A stretch of 64,000 nt of DNA from Marinomonas colpomeniae (GTDB lineage: Bacteria > Pseudomonadota > Gammaproteobacteria > Pseudomonadales > Marinomonadaceae), in assembly GCF_014803385.1 (NCBI RefSeq), contig NZ_JACYFC010000002.1:62001-126000 (forward strand), given 5' to 3'. The notes below the pieces were generated by a model. It was given only the letters and a program-made list of their open reading frames with translations, did not search any database and was not told the DNA's origin. The position numbers were made by a program, and so were the translations under genes. This document shows, piece after piece, positions 45,482-55,266 of the stretch. The stretch's first letter is position 1; every line of letters begins with the position of its first letter.

Positions 45482-45993
45482 ACAAACTGGTCTGTTTGGC
45501 CGACACCGTTTCCCAATACACAGGGAGATGTGTTGCTTGGCTTACTCTAATGATGATGCTGCTGACTTGCCTCATCGTACTGCTACGCTATGGTTTTGAT
45601 ATAGGCTCTATTGCAATACAAGAATCTGTCCTTTACCTGCACGCTTTAGTTTTTATGTTAGGTGCGGCTTATACCTTTAAAGACGACGAGCATGTTCGTG
45701 TGGATGTGTTTTATCGTGAGTTTTCTACTTCTAAAAAAGCATGGGTAAATATTATTGGCGGAGTTTTCTTGTTACTGCCATTTACACTTTATACCGCTTA
45801 CCTAAGCATTGATTACGTAAGCGCATCTTGGCGAGTACTAGAAACCTCCGCAGAACCGGGTGGTTTACCTTTTGTATATCTACTAAAAACACTGATTCCT
45901 ATGATGATGGTGAGTCTTATTATTCAAGGTGTAGCGGATATTGTGAAAAATATTGGCATTATTAACGCCGTTAAATCCGCTAAGAGGACTTAA
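45475..45993 (+). CDS. TRAP transporter small membrane subunit (DctQ type), system 1
   Basis: 172 residues from ATG 45475; an upstream GTG at 45463 is in frame but lacks a ribosome-binding site. Four hydrophobic helices and the DctQ motif AIQESVLYLHALVFMLGAAYTFKDDEHVRVDVFYR. It belongs to the mannitol/chloroaromatic-type TRAP subgroup. It precedes its large subunit by 3 bp. No binding-protein gene is adjacent, which is unusual for a TRAP operon. Confidence 0.92.
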   Translation: MLNKLVCLADTVSQYTGRCVAWLTLMMMLLTCLIVLLRYGFDIGSIAIQESVLYLHALVFMLGAAYTFKDDEHVRVDVFYREFSTSKKAWVNIIGGVFLLLPFTLYTAYLSIDYVSASWRVLETSAEPGGLPFVYLLKTLIPMMMVSLIIQGVADIVKNIGIINAVKSAKRT

Positions 45994-45996
45994 GTC

Positions 45997-47385
45997 ATGG
46001 CCGAATTTCTCCCTTTATGGCTCTTTGCTGGCGTTTGTGCCTGCTTATTGTTTGGTTACCCTGTGGCGTTTTCATTGGGCGGAACCGCGCTAATCTTTGC
46101 CGCAGTAGGATCACTTTTTGGCACCTTTGATGGTGTTTTCCTTGAAGCGTTACCAAACCGTTTATTCGGCATTATTGGTAATGAAACACTGATTGCCGTT
46201 CCCTTATTTGTTTTGATGGGGGTGCTCTTAGAGAAATCCAAACTAGCTGAAAAGCTACTTGAGTCTATGGCAATGCTGTTTGGCACCATGCGTGGTGGTC
46301 TGGGTATTTCTGTCATTCTAGTAGGCATGTTGCTAGCCGCAAGCACAGGTATTGTTGGTGCAACGGTTGTAACTATGGGCATGATTTCATTACCAACCAT
46401 GTTACGTCGTGGCTACGACCCTTCTTTAGCGGCTGGTACTATTTGTGCAACAGGTACATTAGGCCAAATTATTCCACCTTCTATTGCGTTGATTTTATTG
46501 GGCGATGTTATGTCCAATGCCTTCCAAAAAGCACAATTAGAAATGGGGATCTTTTCTCCTAAAACCGTTTCTGTGGGTGATTTATTTGTTGGTGCTTTGA
46601 TTCCTGGTTTGATCTTGGTAGCTCTGTATATCGCTTATGTTCTTGTTGTCGCTTGGCTACAACCTCATAAAGCTCCTGCCGTTTCTCGTGAAGAATTGCG
46701 TAATGGATCAACGGAATCTTTGGCCGTTCAGTTAATCAAAGGTTTAGTGCCTCCGCTAGCTTTGATTTTCGCGGTTTTAGGATCAATTCTTAGTGGTGTT
46801 GCAACACCAACGGAAGCATCTGGTGTTGGTGCACTAGGCGCGGCCTTATTAGCGTGGGCAAGTGGCAAGCTTAGCTTCCCAACACTAAAAGACGCAGTCT
46901 ATTCGACAACTAAAGTCACTTGCATGGTGTTCATGATTCTTATCGGTGCATCACTTTTCTCTTTAGTCTTCCGTGGGTTTGGTGGTGAAGAATTAATTCA
47001 AGACTTTTTTTCACAGCTCCCAGGTGGTGTAGTTGGCGCTATGATTGTCGTTATGTTGCTAATGTTCTTCCTTGGCTTCATTTTAGACTTTATTGAAATA
47101 ACTTTCGTTGTGGTGCCTATTGTTGCTCCTGTATTACTTGCTATGGGGTTAGATCCTGTTTGGTTGGGCATTATGATGGCAATTAACTTACAGACATCTT
47201 TCTTGACGCCGCCATTTGGTTTCGCTTTGTTCTATCTACGTGGTGTTGCGCCACCAGAGCTCAAGACACAATCTATTTATAAAGGCGTGTTGCCTTTTAT
47301 CGTTATCCAGCTTTTTGTTTTATTGATGTTATCTCTCTGGCCAGAGCTAGCAACGTGGTTACCAGAACAAGTTTATGCAGATTAA
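45997..47385 (+). CDS. TRAP transporter large membrane subunit (DctM type), system 1
   Basis: 462 residues, about 12 TM helices. DctM signatures include PLFVLMGVLLEKSKLAEKLLESM, ASTGIVGATVVTMG, GTICATGTLGQIIPPSIALILLGD and the C-terminal NLQTSFLTPPFGFALFYLRG. It imports an unknown organic acid with Na+ in complex with the DctQ subunit. It parallels system 2 at 51483 but carries an extra ~15-residue loop after LLGD. A quinone oxidoreductase gene follows. Confidence 0.93.
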   Translation: MAEFLPLWLFAGVCACLLFGYPVAFSLGGTALIFAAVGSLFGTFDGVFLEALPNRLFGIIGNETLIAVPLFVLMGVLLEKSKLAEKLLESMAMLFGTMRGGLGISVILVGMLLAASTGIVGATVVTMGMISLPTMLRRGYDPSLAAGTICATGTLGQIIPPSIALILLGDVMSNAFQKAQLEMGIFSPKTVSVGDLFVGALIPGLILVALYIAYVLVVAWLQPHKAPAVSREELRNGSTESLAVQLIKGLVPPLALIFAVLGSILSGVATPTEASGVGALGAALLAWASGKLSFPTLKDAVYSTTKVTCMVFMILIGASLFSLVFRGFGGEELIQDFFSQLPGGVVGAMIVVMLLMFFLGFILDFIEITFVVVPIVAPVLLAMGLDPVWLGIMMAINLQTSFLTPPFGFALFYLRGVAPPELKTQSIYKGVLPFIVIQLFVLLMLSLWPELATWLPEQVYAD

Positions 47386-47443
47386 TAAGTAAAACGACTG
47401 ACGATTTAAAAAAATAAATTCATTACCGTTAGGGGCACACAAT

Positions 47444-48409
47444 ATGAAAGCAATGCAAATAAAAGCTTACGGCCCAGCCAGTGATCTTTCGCTGGTAGAA
47501 GCCAATACACCAAGTATTAATTCAGATCAAATTTTAGTGAAAGTAGGCGCCGCTGGCGTTAATCCAGTAGATACCTACATCCGTTCCGGCGCGAATAATT
47601 ATAAAGCGACGTTTCCTCACACACCGGGTTCTGATGGTGCCGGTACCATTGTTGAACTAGGCGAGAATGTGACGGGATTTGACGTTGGCCAACGTGTGTA
47701 TTTTAGCCGTAACCTAACGGGTTCTTCTGCTGAATTTGCGACTTGTGCGACCACTCATACCTACCCTTTAGCAGATGCTTTATCTTTTGAAGAAGGTGCC
47801 TGTGTTGGTGTTCCTTATACGACAGCGCATCGTGCCTTGTTTGGCCGAGCTCACGCGAAAACAGGTGACAAAGTATTGGTTCACGGTGCAACAGGTGCTG
47901 TGGGTATCGCAACAATTCAGTTAGCCTTGGCGGCTGGTATGGATGTGGTTGCCAGTGCAGGTACACCTGAAGGCGCAGAATTATTGCGTAACCAAGGTGT
48001 CGATACGGTTATCATGCACAACGAAACCGATCACCTTGCGCCTTATCAAACATTAGGCAATGCCGATGGTTTTGATATCATTATCGAAATGCTGGCTAAC
48101 CATAACCTAGACCAAGACCTAAAAGCCTTAGCCTTTGGTGGCTGTGTTGCTGTAATTGGTAACCGTGGAACTGTGGAGATTAATCCAAGAGACTTAATGT
48201 CTCGCGATGCGTCTATTGTCGGTGTGGCCTTAGCGAATGTTAAACCAAGTGAATTAGCCTTGATTGCTAAAGCGTTGCGTCCTTTGTTTGAAAAAGGGGT
48301 GTTGAAGCCTGTCGTTCGTCATGCTTATGCGCTCACAGAATTGCCACAAGCCCATGAAGACGTTATGAAATCGGGTGCTTTAGGTAATTTGGTTATTCGT
48401 ATTGCGTAG
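47444..48409 (+). CDS. Zinc-independent NADPH:quinone oxidoreductase (zeta-crystallin-like MDR)
   Basis: 321 residues, medium-chain dehydrogenase/reductase. N-terminal GroES-like domain with GVNPVDTYIRSG and GSDGAGTIVELGENV; Rossmann fold with GATGAVGIATIQLA. The catalytic-zinc Cys/His and structural-zinc cysteines of alcohol dehydrogenases are absent, as in quinone oxidoreductases. Typical reaction: NADPH-dependent one-electron reduction of quinones or enone reduction. It lies 58 bp after the TRAP large subunit and may share its transcript, but the shared substrate is unknown. Confidence 0.87.
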   Translation: MKAMQIKAYGPASDLSLVEANTPSINSDQILVKVGAAGVNPVDTYIRSGANNYKATFPHTPGSDGAGTIVELGENVTGFDVGQRVYFSRNLTGSSAEFATCATTHTYPLADALSFEEGACVGVPYTTAHRALFGRAHAKTGDKVLVHGATGAVGIATIQLALAAGMDVVASAGTPEGAELLRNQGVDTVIMHNETDHLAPYQTLGNADGFDIIIEMLANHNLDQDLKALAFGGCVAVIGNRGTVEINPRDLMSRDASIVGVALANVKPSELALIAKALRPLFEKGVLKPVVRHAYALTELPQAHEDVMKSGALGNLVIRIA

Positions 48410-48438
48410 AAAAACTCAGTAATTCCAACTATAAAGGT

Positions 48439-49341
48439 CTAATCAAGAGTATTTTCCTGTGAAAATGCTTTTGATATAGACTTTGCCACTTCAACTATAT
48501 TTGTGTTCATTGCCCCATCAGATAAGTTTTGCCAGCTGATTATTAACCGCAAAGGAGCAGGAGGTTTTACTCCTTTAAGCAGAACCAATTTGCCTTGCTC
48601 TAGGTCTTTAATAATCGCAGCAGCAGGAAGCGTTGCAACACCAAACCCTTGTTGAACAAGTTGACTTATAATAGCGATTGACGAAATACAATGCACTTTT
48701 AATGGCTTTAACCTTGCTTCTTGAAACATAGAAACAACGTTCAAATGAGGAAGAGAGCCTCGAGTAAATGTCATAATTTCTGCATTAGCAATATCGGTTA
48801 ATTGCACTTCTTTATGTACAAAAGCGCTTCCTTCACAACAAACCCACCTGAAATCTAAAGGCTCTACTTCTGTGTTAATTACGGAACTGTCTAAAATGGG
48901 ATCCGTTTGAATAATAATATCAAGCGCGCCTTTATTAAAAAGTGACTTTAAATGCACAGTGGTTTCTGTCGTTAGTTCAAATTCGATATTAGGATAAGTC
49001 AATTTCAACTGGCTTATAAACGCACCAAACCATGTATGCACGACAGACTCTATTACTCCTATCCTCACATTTCTGACGATGTCTGTATGATTTTTCAAGC
49101 AATCTATCAATGAACTCTCTGCCATCAATAGTCTTTCTGCTTTATCCAGTAGTAAACTGCCTTGATTTGTTAACGTTATTTCCCTTTTATCTCGATCAAA
49201 TAATCGACACTCAAATTCAGTTTCTACCGAAGAAATCCGACTTGAAATAGTAGCCTGAGATACATTAAGTTTCTCTGCTGCGGCACGGAAACTTTGTAGT
49301 TTAGCAACCCAAAGAAAAGCTTCAATAAACCTAATATTCAT
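48439..49341 (-). CDS. LysR-type transcriptional regulator
   Basis: 300 residues from ATG 49341; an in-frame ATG at 49419 would add a hydrophobic stretch in front of the HTH and is unlikely. HTH at ~1-60 (FRAAAEKLNVSQATISSRISSVE), substrate-binding-like domain beyond. It is divergent from the complete TRAP operon at 49670, so it probably controls that operon in response to the imported compound, a typical LysR arrangement. Confidence 0.9.
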   Translation of the reverse strand: MNIRFIEAFLWVAKLQSFRAAAEKLNVSQATISSRISSVETEFECRLFDRDKREITLTNQGSLLLDKAERLLMAESSLIDCLKNHTDIVRNVRIGVIESVVHTWFGAFISQLKLTYPNIEFELTTETTVHLKSLFNKGALDIIIQTDPILDSSVINTEVEPLDFRWVCCEGSAFVHKEVQLTDIANAEIMTFTRGSLPHLNVVSMFQEARLKPLKVHCISSIAIISQLVQQGFGVATLPAAAIIKDLEQGKLVLLKGVKPPAPLRLIISWQNLSDGAMNTNIVEVAKSISKAFSQENTLD

Positions 49342-49669
49342 AAAAAACCAGTATCTATACGCAATAAAAAATATACATTCTAAAAATGCAATAAGCCTCC
49401 CTTTATTGTGAACTATCACTCAAGATTATCAATCTATCAATTCATATTTATCGAGCTAAATGAGCAAAGTTTAAACCTATAATCACGAGGAAAAATCATT
49501 AAAAATGTAATCACTAATGATCAATATATATTGTTTGTTAATCCAATAAATAATCATTAATGTATTTTCAGCGCTAAAAAATATTTTTTGATTCATTTTT
49601 TTTTCATTATTCATGAAAAATTCTCCCTCTGACAAACGTGGAACTCATTTCCTCAAGGTAGGTATAACT
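49342..49669. other. Divergent LysR-TRAP regulatory region
   Basis: 328 bp, very AT-rich. The element AATCATTAA occurs near 49495 and again near 49552. No confident T-N11-A operator could be singled out. AAGGTAGG at 49655-49662 is the ribosome-binding site for dctP. Confidence 0.45.
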
Positions 49670-50728
49670 GTGAAGAAAGCAATAATATCTTTATGTGTAG
49701 TATTTTTTACTGCAACCACTTCAATAGCAGCAGTAGCCGAAGATAAGGTTATTAAATGGCGATTAGCTGAAACATGGCCCGCAGGCTTACCTATATACAG
49801 CGAAGGAAGTCATGAATTTGCAGAAAAAGTAAAAGAAATGTCCAACGGTAGATTGATTATTTCTATTGATTCTGCAAATAAACACAAAGCACCGTTAGGT
49901 ATTTTTGATTTAGTAAGATCAGGACAGTATGAAATGGGCCACTCTGCGTCCTATTACTGGAAAGGAAAGGACATCAATACCTTGTTCTTTACAACCATGC
50001 CATTTGGAATGATCACAGCAGAACGTTTTGCATGGTATTACTATGGTGGTGGTGCTGAACTCGCGAAAAAAGTATATGGAAAATATGGTATCACTCAATA
50101 TCCAGGTGGTAATGGTGGCAACCAAATGGGTGGTTGGTTCAAAAAAGAAATAAATAGTATTGATGACATTAAAGGTCTAAAAATGCGAATCCCAGGTTTT
50201 GCGGGTGAAGTAATGGCTAAAGTTGGAGCCGCGGTTGTTAATATTCCACCAGGAGAGCTTTATACAGCGCTAGAACGCAATACAATCGATGCTCTTGAAT
50301 GGGTTGGTCCAGCAATGGATTTACGCATGGGATTCCATAAGATAGCGCCTTATTACTACACAAGCTGGCATGAGCCAGGTTCTGGTTTACAGTATATGGT
50401 TAATGATAAAGCCTTTGCTAAACTACCAGATGACTTAAAAGGCATAGTAAAATCAGCCATGATGAGCTCTGCTTTCAGTATTTCTAATCGTATGACACAC
50501 GAACATTCCGAGAATTGGGATAAGATTCAAAAAGAATATCCTAATATTGAAGTAAAGACATTTCCACCAGAAGTTATGTCAGCACTTAGAGCTGCAAATA
50601 GCGAGCTTATTGGAGAACTTGAGGACCAAGGTGGCTTAACGGCTGAAATCATTCAATCGCAAAGAGAGTATTTAAGAAAAGTGCGTACTTGGACAAATAT
50701 TTCAGATAAAGCATACCTTAATAATTAA
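49670..50728 (+). CDS. TRAP transporter substrate-binding protein (DctP type), system 2
   Basis: 352 residues from GTG 49670, which has AAGGTAGG 7 nt upstream and starts directly at a signal peptide (KKAIISLCVVFFTATTSIAAVA). The ATG at 49613 would put 19 polar residues before it and is rejected. The DctP-family body includes WRLAETWPAG, YWKGKDINTLFFTTMPFGM, the anion-binding Arg in GLKMRIPGFAGEV, and LERNTIDALEWVGP. The last two features place it with the TRAP proteins for 2-oxoacid or mannitol/chloroaromatic-type ligands. Confidence 0.92.
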   Translation: MKKAIISLCVVFFTATTSIAAVAEDKVIKWRLAETWPAGLPIYSEGSHEFAEKVKEMSNGRLIISIDSANKHKAPLGIFDLVRSGQYEMGHSASYYWKGKDINTLFFTTMPFGMITAERFAWYYYGGGAELAKKVYGKYGITQYPGGNGGNQMGGWFKKEINSIDDIKGLKMRIPGFAGEVMAKVGAAVVNIPPGELYTALERNTIDALEWVGPAMDLRMGFHKIAPYYYTSWHEPGSGLQYMVNDKAFAKLPDDLKGIVKSAMMSSAFSISNRMTHEHSENWDKIQKEYPNIEVKTFPPEVMSALRAANSELIGELEDQGGLTAEIIQSQREYLRKVRTWTNISDKAYLNN

Positions 50729-50734
50729 TATCCA

Positions 50735-50773
50735 AAAAAAAGCACTCTTTATTAAAAATTCAGAGTGCTTTTT
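50735..50773 (+). terminator. Hairpin between dctP and dctQ, system 2
   Basis: AAAAAGCACTCT and AGAGTGCTTTTT form a perfect stem with a T-tail, 6 bp after the dctP stop. As with aapJ and pstS, it separates the binding protein from the permease genes and probably causes partial termination. Confidence 0.8.
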
Positions 50774-50838
50774 CTAATATAGAAATTAAATATATTTAAT
50801 AACAACTAAAAAACTATGTTAATTATCAGGTATTTTCC

Positions 50839-51423
50839 ATGCTATTAAAAATTGAAAATTCTATTAATAAATTAATAGACGCTGTTGGAGTAATTGCCGG
50901 CATGTTATTAATTATTTTAGTTTTAGTTATTTCATATAATGTAGTTGGCCGTTATGCATTCGGCATATCTTCAGTAGCCCTAGAAGAGTTTTCTTGGCAC
51001 CTATATTCATCCCTATTTTTATTGGGAATTTCCTATGCATTAAGAACGGAATCCCATGTTCGTGTTGATATTATTTTCGAAAACCTGTCCATCAAAACGC
51101 AGTCAATCATCAATGTAGTAGGTTCATTGGTTGCTTTGTTTCCTTTGTGTTTGATTGTTATCTATTACGGATGGGGCTTCATGATGGATTCCTATCAATT
51201 AGGTTCGCATCCTGACACTATTTCTGGGTGGTTACAGCAGTTTTTCACAACAGGAATTGGCGAGAAAAGCTCAGATCCTGGAGGACTATTAAACCGCTTT
51301 ATTATTAGAGGTATGATTCCTTTATCCTTTTTATTACTGGCACTCAGTACTGTGTCTTTTTTCCTTAAAAACTTAAATATTCTAATGGGTCAGAGCAAAG
51401 AAGAATCAGGCGTGACCCCTTAA
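50839..51423 (+). CDS. TRAP transporter small membrane subunit (DctQ type), system 2
   Basis: 194 residues, four TM helices. DctQ features: YNVVGRYAFGISSVALEEFSWHLYSSLFLLGISYALRTESHVRVDIIFE. Lies 110 bp after dctP across the hairpin and 59 bp before dctM. The ribosome-binding site AGGT is modest. Confidence 0.92.
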   Translation: MLLKIENSINKLIDAVGVIAGMLLIILVLVISYNVVGRYAFGISSVALEEFSWHLYSSLFLLGISYALRTESHVRVDIIFENLSIKTQSIINVVGSLVALFPLCLIVIYYGWGFMMDSYQLGSHPDTISGWLQQFFTTGIGEKSSDPGGLLNRFIIRGMIPLSFLLLALSTVSFFLKNLNILMGQSKEESGVTP

Positions 51424-51482
51424 GAAATTTTATTTATTTTCATTAAAAAACATCTATAAAAAATTACATTTAAGGTTTAAAA

Positions 51483-52805
51483 ATGATTGGGATTTCTATT
51501 TTTGTATTAGCGCTGGTTATGCTGTTATTCGGCTTTCCTGTAGCATTTACCTTCTCCAGTGTTGGCATCATATTTATTGTTTTCTTCTCGGAACCGGATC
51601 AGTTAGCTCAGATACCTTATCGAATTTTCTCAAACATGGGTGAAAGCGGTGGTGGCACAGTATTAATGGCCATACCTCTCTTCATTTTTATGGGGTTAAT
51701 TCTGCAGCGCACGAAACTAGCAGAGCAACTATTGGAATCGATGGGACGCTTATTTGGTTCGGTTCGTGGTGGTTTGGCTATTTCGACTGTTTTAGTCGGC
51801 TCACTACTTGCGGCTTCTACGGGAGTTGTTGGTGCCAGTGTTGTTGCTATGGGCCTAATTTCTATGCCAATAATGCTACGCTATGGCTACAGTAAATCTC
51901 TATCAGCTGGCACTATCTGTGCTTCTGGTACGCTTGGACAATTAATCCCCCCATCCATTGTACTGATTGTATTGGGTGACGTATTAAATATACCCGTAGG
52001 AGATTTATTTCAAGCAGCAATTAAACCAGGTCTAGTATTAATCGGTTGTTATATTGCTTACATTGTAATTTATTGCCTTATTAATCCTGAATCAGCGCCA
52101 CCCATTCCACTGGAAAATGAAAATACATCTCGCTCAAAAGTCATTATTGATGCCGCAACAGCAGTCATTCCTCCATTAATGTTAATTTTGATTGTACTAG
52201 GATCAATATTTTTTGGTATCGCGACACCAACAGAGTCTTCTGCTATTGGTTGTTTAGGCGCAACTATTTTGGCTGTTGCCTATCAGAAATTTTCTTTTAA
52301 TATGATATGGGAAAGTTCTAAAGAAACATTAAAAATTACAGCGATGGTATTTGCAGTCATTATAGGCGCATCTATCTTTTCTATGGGCTTTTCTTACACT
52401 GGTGGAGAAGAAGAAGTCGCAGATTTATTATTAAGTATTCCTGGAGAAAAATGGGGATTTTTAATATTCACAATGGCACTAATAATGCTTTTAGGATTTT
52501 TCTTAGACTACATCGAAATTTCTTATATCGTTTTACCTTTAGTATACGTTGCTGTTGAAGCGCTACAGATTAATCCAGTTTGGTTTGCTATCTTAATCGC
52601 AATGAACTTACAGACTTCTTTTTTAACACCACCTTTTGGGTTTGCTTTATTTTATTTGAAAGGAATAGCTCCCAAAGGAGTGACAACTTTAGACATATAT
52701 AAAGGTGTTATACCTTTTATTTTCATTCAAATAGCCGTACTAGCATCCATGTTATTTTTCCCAGAAATATATGGCCTAAGCTCTGAAGCACCTAAATTAT
52801 GGTGA
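51483..52805 (+). CDS. TRAP transporter large membrane subunit (DctM type), system 2
   Basis: 440 residues, about 12 TM helices. Motifs include PLFIFMGLILQRTKLAEQLLESM, ASTGVVGASVVAMG, GTICASGTLGQLIPPSIVLIVLGD and NLQTSFLTPPFGFALFYLKG. It is clearly related along its length to the system 1 subunit at 45997, so the two systems belong to one subgroup. An amidase gene follows 48 bp later. Confidence 0.94.
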   Translation: MIGISIFVLALVMLLFGFPVAFTFSSVGIIFIVFFSEPDQLAQIPYRIFSNMGESGGGTVLMAIPLFIFMGLILQRTKLAEQLLESMGRLFGSVRGGLAISTVLVGSLLAASTGVVGASVVAMGLISMPIMLRYGYSKSLSAGTICASGTLGQLIPPSIVLIVLGDVLNIPVGDLFQAAIKPGLVLIGCYIAYIVIYCLINPESAPPIPLENENTSRSKVIIDAATAVIPPLMLILIVLGSIFFGIATPTESSAIGCLGATILAVAYQKFSFNMIWESSKETLKITAMVFAVIIGASIFSMGFSYTGGEEEVADLLLSIPGEKWGFLIFTMALIMLLGFFLDYIEISYIVLPLVYVAVEALQINPVWFAILIAMNLQTSFLTPPFGFALFYLKGIAPKGVTTLDIYKGVIPFIFIQIAVLASMLFFPEIYGLSSEAPKLW

Positions 52806-52853
52806 TTTTTCATTTTCAAATTAATTATTAACCTAATGCTTGGGGATTTTATA

Positions 52854-54119
52854 ATGAATAATAAAAAAACTTCCTTTCCTTGGGAGAACCGCAATATAAC
52901 AGAGCAATTGGCTAAGTCATATGCCTTAATTAAGGCTAAAGGTCATTTTGTTTTTACTCAAATTTTTGATGTGAAAACAGAGCAGGCTGATAAGAATAGG
53001 CCATTAGACAATGCATTGGTTAGTATTAAAGATTTAATTAATGTCGCTGGCTATAAAACGAAAGCAGGATCGAAATTTTTAGAGGCTACAGATATAGCGA
53101 CACAAGATGCCGTTGCTGTACAAAAGTTACGTGCGGCAGGTGCGACATTGTTAGGTCATACTAATATGACGGAATTGGCCTTCTCAGGGCTAGGGATTAA
53201 CCCTCATTACGGAACGCCAGAAACGCCCTTGTATAAAGGCTGTATTGCTGGCGGATCAAGCAGTGGCGGAGCAGTATCTGTTGCGTTAGGTATTGTAGAC
53301 ATTGCTTTAGGTACAGATACAGGTGGATCATTACGTATTCCAGCGGCTTTTTGTGGTGTCACTGGGTTTAAACCCTCTCAAAATAGTGTCTCACGAGAAG
53401 GCTGCTTACCTTTATCATTTAGCCTAGATAGCATTGGCCCGATTGCTCATAACGTTTCTGAGTGTGAGTATGTTTGGCAAATTTTATCGGATGTTAAAAC
53501 ATCTAGTTCGGTGGCAAAACAAGCTAAATTGGTTGTCCCAACCAACTTTGGCTTTGACGACTTAGATATAGAAGTCAAAAATGCTTTTCAAGCAATGAAG
53601 CTTCAATTAATGCAAACTGAAGGCATCACAATAGAAGAAAAGCACCTTTCATTTTTAGACGATTATAAAACGTTACCGATTTGGCATTTTGCAGCATTCG
53701 AGGCAAAACATTATTATGAAGAAAGGTTCCATTTCCAATGGGAGCAGCTTGACCCTAGAGTCGCCTCCCGATTAAAAAGAGCAGATCACTTACAGGATAG
53801 TGATTTTAAAGCGACAAAGGTTAAGCAAGAGGCATTAATTCATCGCTATGCGGAAGAAGAAAATAACGATATTTTGTTATTACCCACTGTCGCTATCTTA
53901 CCTCCAAGGTTAAGTACAATAGAATCAAATGATGATTACGATCGCATCAATAACTTGTGTTTACGTAACACCAGCCTAGCGAATGTTTTAGATGGTTGCA
54001 GTATCTCTATACCTTATCAGCATCAAGGAAATCATATTGGTGTCATGCTGATCGCTGCAAACGGAGATGATACAAAGCTCCTTAGCATTGCAAAAAAACT
54101 GGAACTCAGTTTTAAGTAA
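52854..54119 (+). CDS. Amidase-signature hydrolase
   Basis: 421 residues from ATG 52854, with GGGGA 7 nt upstream; an ATG at 52836 precedes that ribosome-binding site. The Ser-cisSer-Lys triad is present: K59 (VSIKDLINVAG), Ser in GGSSSGGAVSVA and nucleophile S159 (GTDTGGSLRIPAAFCGVTGFKP). Enzymes of this family hydrolyse amides to acids and ammonia. Linkage to a TRAP importer suggests the imported compound is an amide or is made from one; inference only. Confidence 0.9.
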   Translation: MNNKKTSFPWENRNITEQLAKSYALIKAKGHFVFTQIFDVKTEQADKNRPLDNALVSIKDLINVAGYKTKAGSKFLEATDIATQDAVAVQKLRAAGATLLGHTNMTELAFSGLGINPHYGTPETPLYKGCIAGGSSSGGAVSVALGIVDIALGTDTGGSLRIPAAFCGVTGFKPSQNSVSREGCLPLSFSLDSIGPIAHNVSECEYVWQILSDVKTSSSVAKQAKLVVPTNFGFDDLDIEVKNAFQAMKLQLMQTEGITIEEKHLSFLDDYKTLPIWHFAAFEAKHYYEERFHFQWEQLDPRVASRLKRADHLQDSDFKATKVKQEALIHRYAEEENNDILLLPTVAILPPRLSTIESNDDYDRINNLCLRNTSLANVLDGCSISIPYQHQGNHIGVMLIAANGDDTKLLSIAKKLELSFK

Positions 54120-54246
54120 CCCTATTAATATTAACGATTCCAAACAGATTAAAACGTAATATTATTTGGAATTATCGCCCCCTCTCTACTCAATTACACA
54201 TAAGGTGATTATACTAATAACAACCATTTACACTTAAAGGCGCATT

Positions 54247-55020
54247 TTGACTCACCTTGACTCTGATGTTTTCAGCTTGCCAAGCGAAGCCGATACCCAT
54301 GATCACGATTACCATCAATTGGTTGTTGTGCTTGATGGTAATACCGATTTCGATATACAAGGCAAAGGCAAACAGCTGCATTCTGGCGAAGGCTGTATTC
54401 TTCCTTCGGAGAACAGTCATGCGTTTGCAGGTCTGGGGGAAAATCAAATCATGGTGGTGAATCTTCCTATTCCACCACAAAAAGCGATCACCGATGAAGA
54501 ATACGAAATAGTCTCTCGCTTATTCGATCAAGCCGCTTACTTTCAGTTAACGCCACGGTTACAAGTATTGGCGTCGGCGTTGTCTGGTGAATTACAACAA
54601 TATCCAGATGACACGACGCTCGCTCGCGCCTGTGGCAACACATTGCTTAGCGCCATTCGCCATCAGATCAATAACAAAGACGTCCGCACCCGTGGTAATC
54701 AGCTTGATATAGACAAGTTAGATCAATTTATTGAGCTCAACTTATCACGTCGTGTGCACATCGATCAGCTCGCTAATTTTTGTTTTTTGAGTGTCAGTCA
54801 ATTTCATGAGCGATTTAAAGATAAAACAGGCATCACTCCTCACCAGTATTTGATGCGTAAACGCTTAGAGCGCGCACAAAATTTACTGCAAGAAGGCTTC
54901 CCACCTATTCAAGTGGCAGAGATGTGCGGTTTTTCAAGTCAAAGCGCTATGACGACACTTTTCTCACAAGCTCTTGGGATCACGCCACTCAAATATCAGA
55001 AACAATTTGGTACCCGTTAA
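54247..55020 (+). CDS. AraC-family transcriptional regulator, likely controlling putA
   Basis: 257 residues with a TTG start 6 nt after AAAGG; no ATG or GTG fits better. N-terminal cupin-like sensor (HDHDYHQLVVVLDG, a His-rich metal-type motif). C-terminal AraC domain with two HTHs: LANFCFLSVSQFHERFKDKTGITPHQYLMRKRLERAQ and VAEMCGFSSQSAMTTLFSQALGITPLKYQ. It lies 246 bp upstream of putA in the same direction, so a role in proline response is likely but unproven. Confidence 0.88.
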   Translation: MTHLDSDVFSLPSEADTHDHDYHQLVVVLDGNTDFDIQGKGKQLHSGEGCILPSENSHAFAGLGENQIMVVNLPIPPQKAITDEEYEIVSRLFDQAAYFQLTPRLQVLASALSGELQQYPDDTTLARACGNTLLSAIRHQINNKDVRTRGNQLDIDKLDQFIELNLSRRVHIDQLANFCFLSVSQFHERFKDKTGITPHQYLMRKRLERAQNLLQEGFPPIQVAEMCGFSSQSAMTTLFSQALGITPLKYQKQFGTR

Positions 55021-55266
55021 GCCTATATCACTAATCTACTGAAGCGCCCTATTGATGGGCATTACCAAGGTTTTTCGCACGACAATTAAACACTCATAAA
55101 TTTATTGTTAAATTCGTACATTAAGCCAGACTTTCTTATAAAAAAAACCGACGTTTCCGAAAGACACTTTATCCCCTCTGTCACTAAAGTGGCTGCATTA
55201 TTTACAACCATATACAGCCTTAATAAAAAGCCATGCTGCTTTTTATATTACGCGGGAGAGTCAACC

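Noticed and set aside
45378-45575. Minus-strand 65-codon ORF over the start of the TRAP DctQ gene
   Set aside because: It is a shadow of the real gene and has no coding character.
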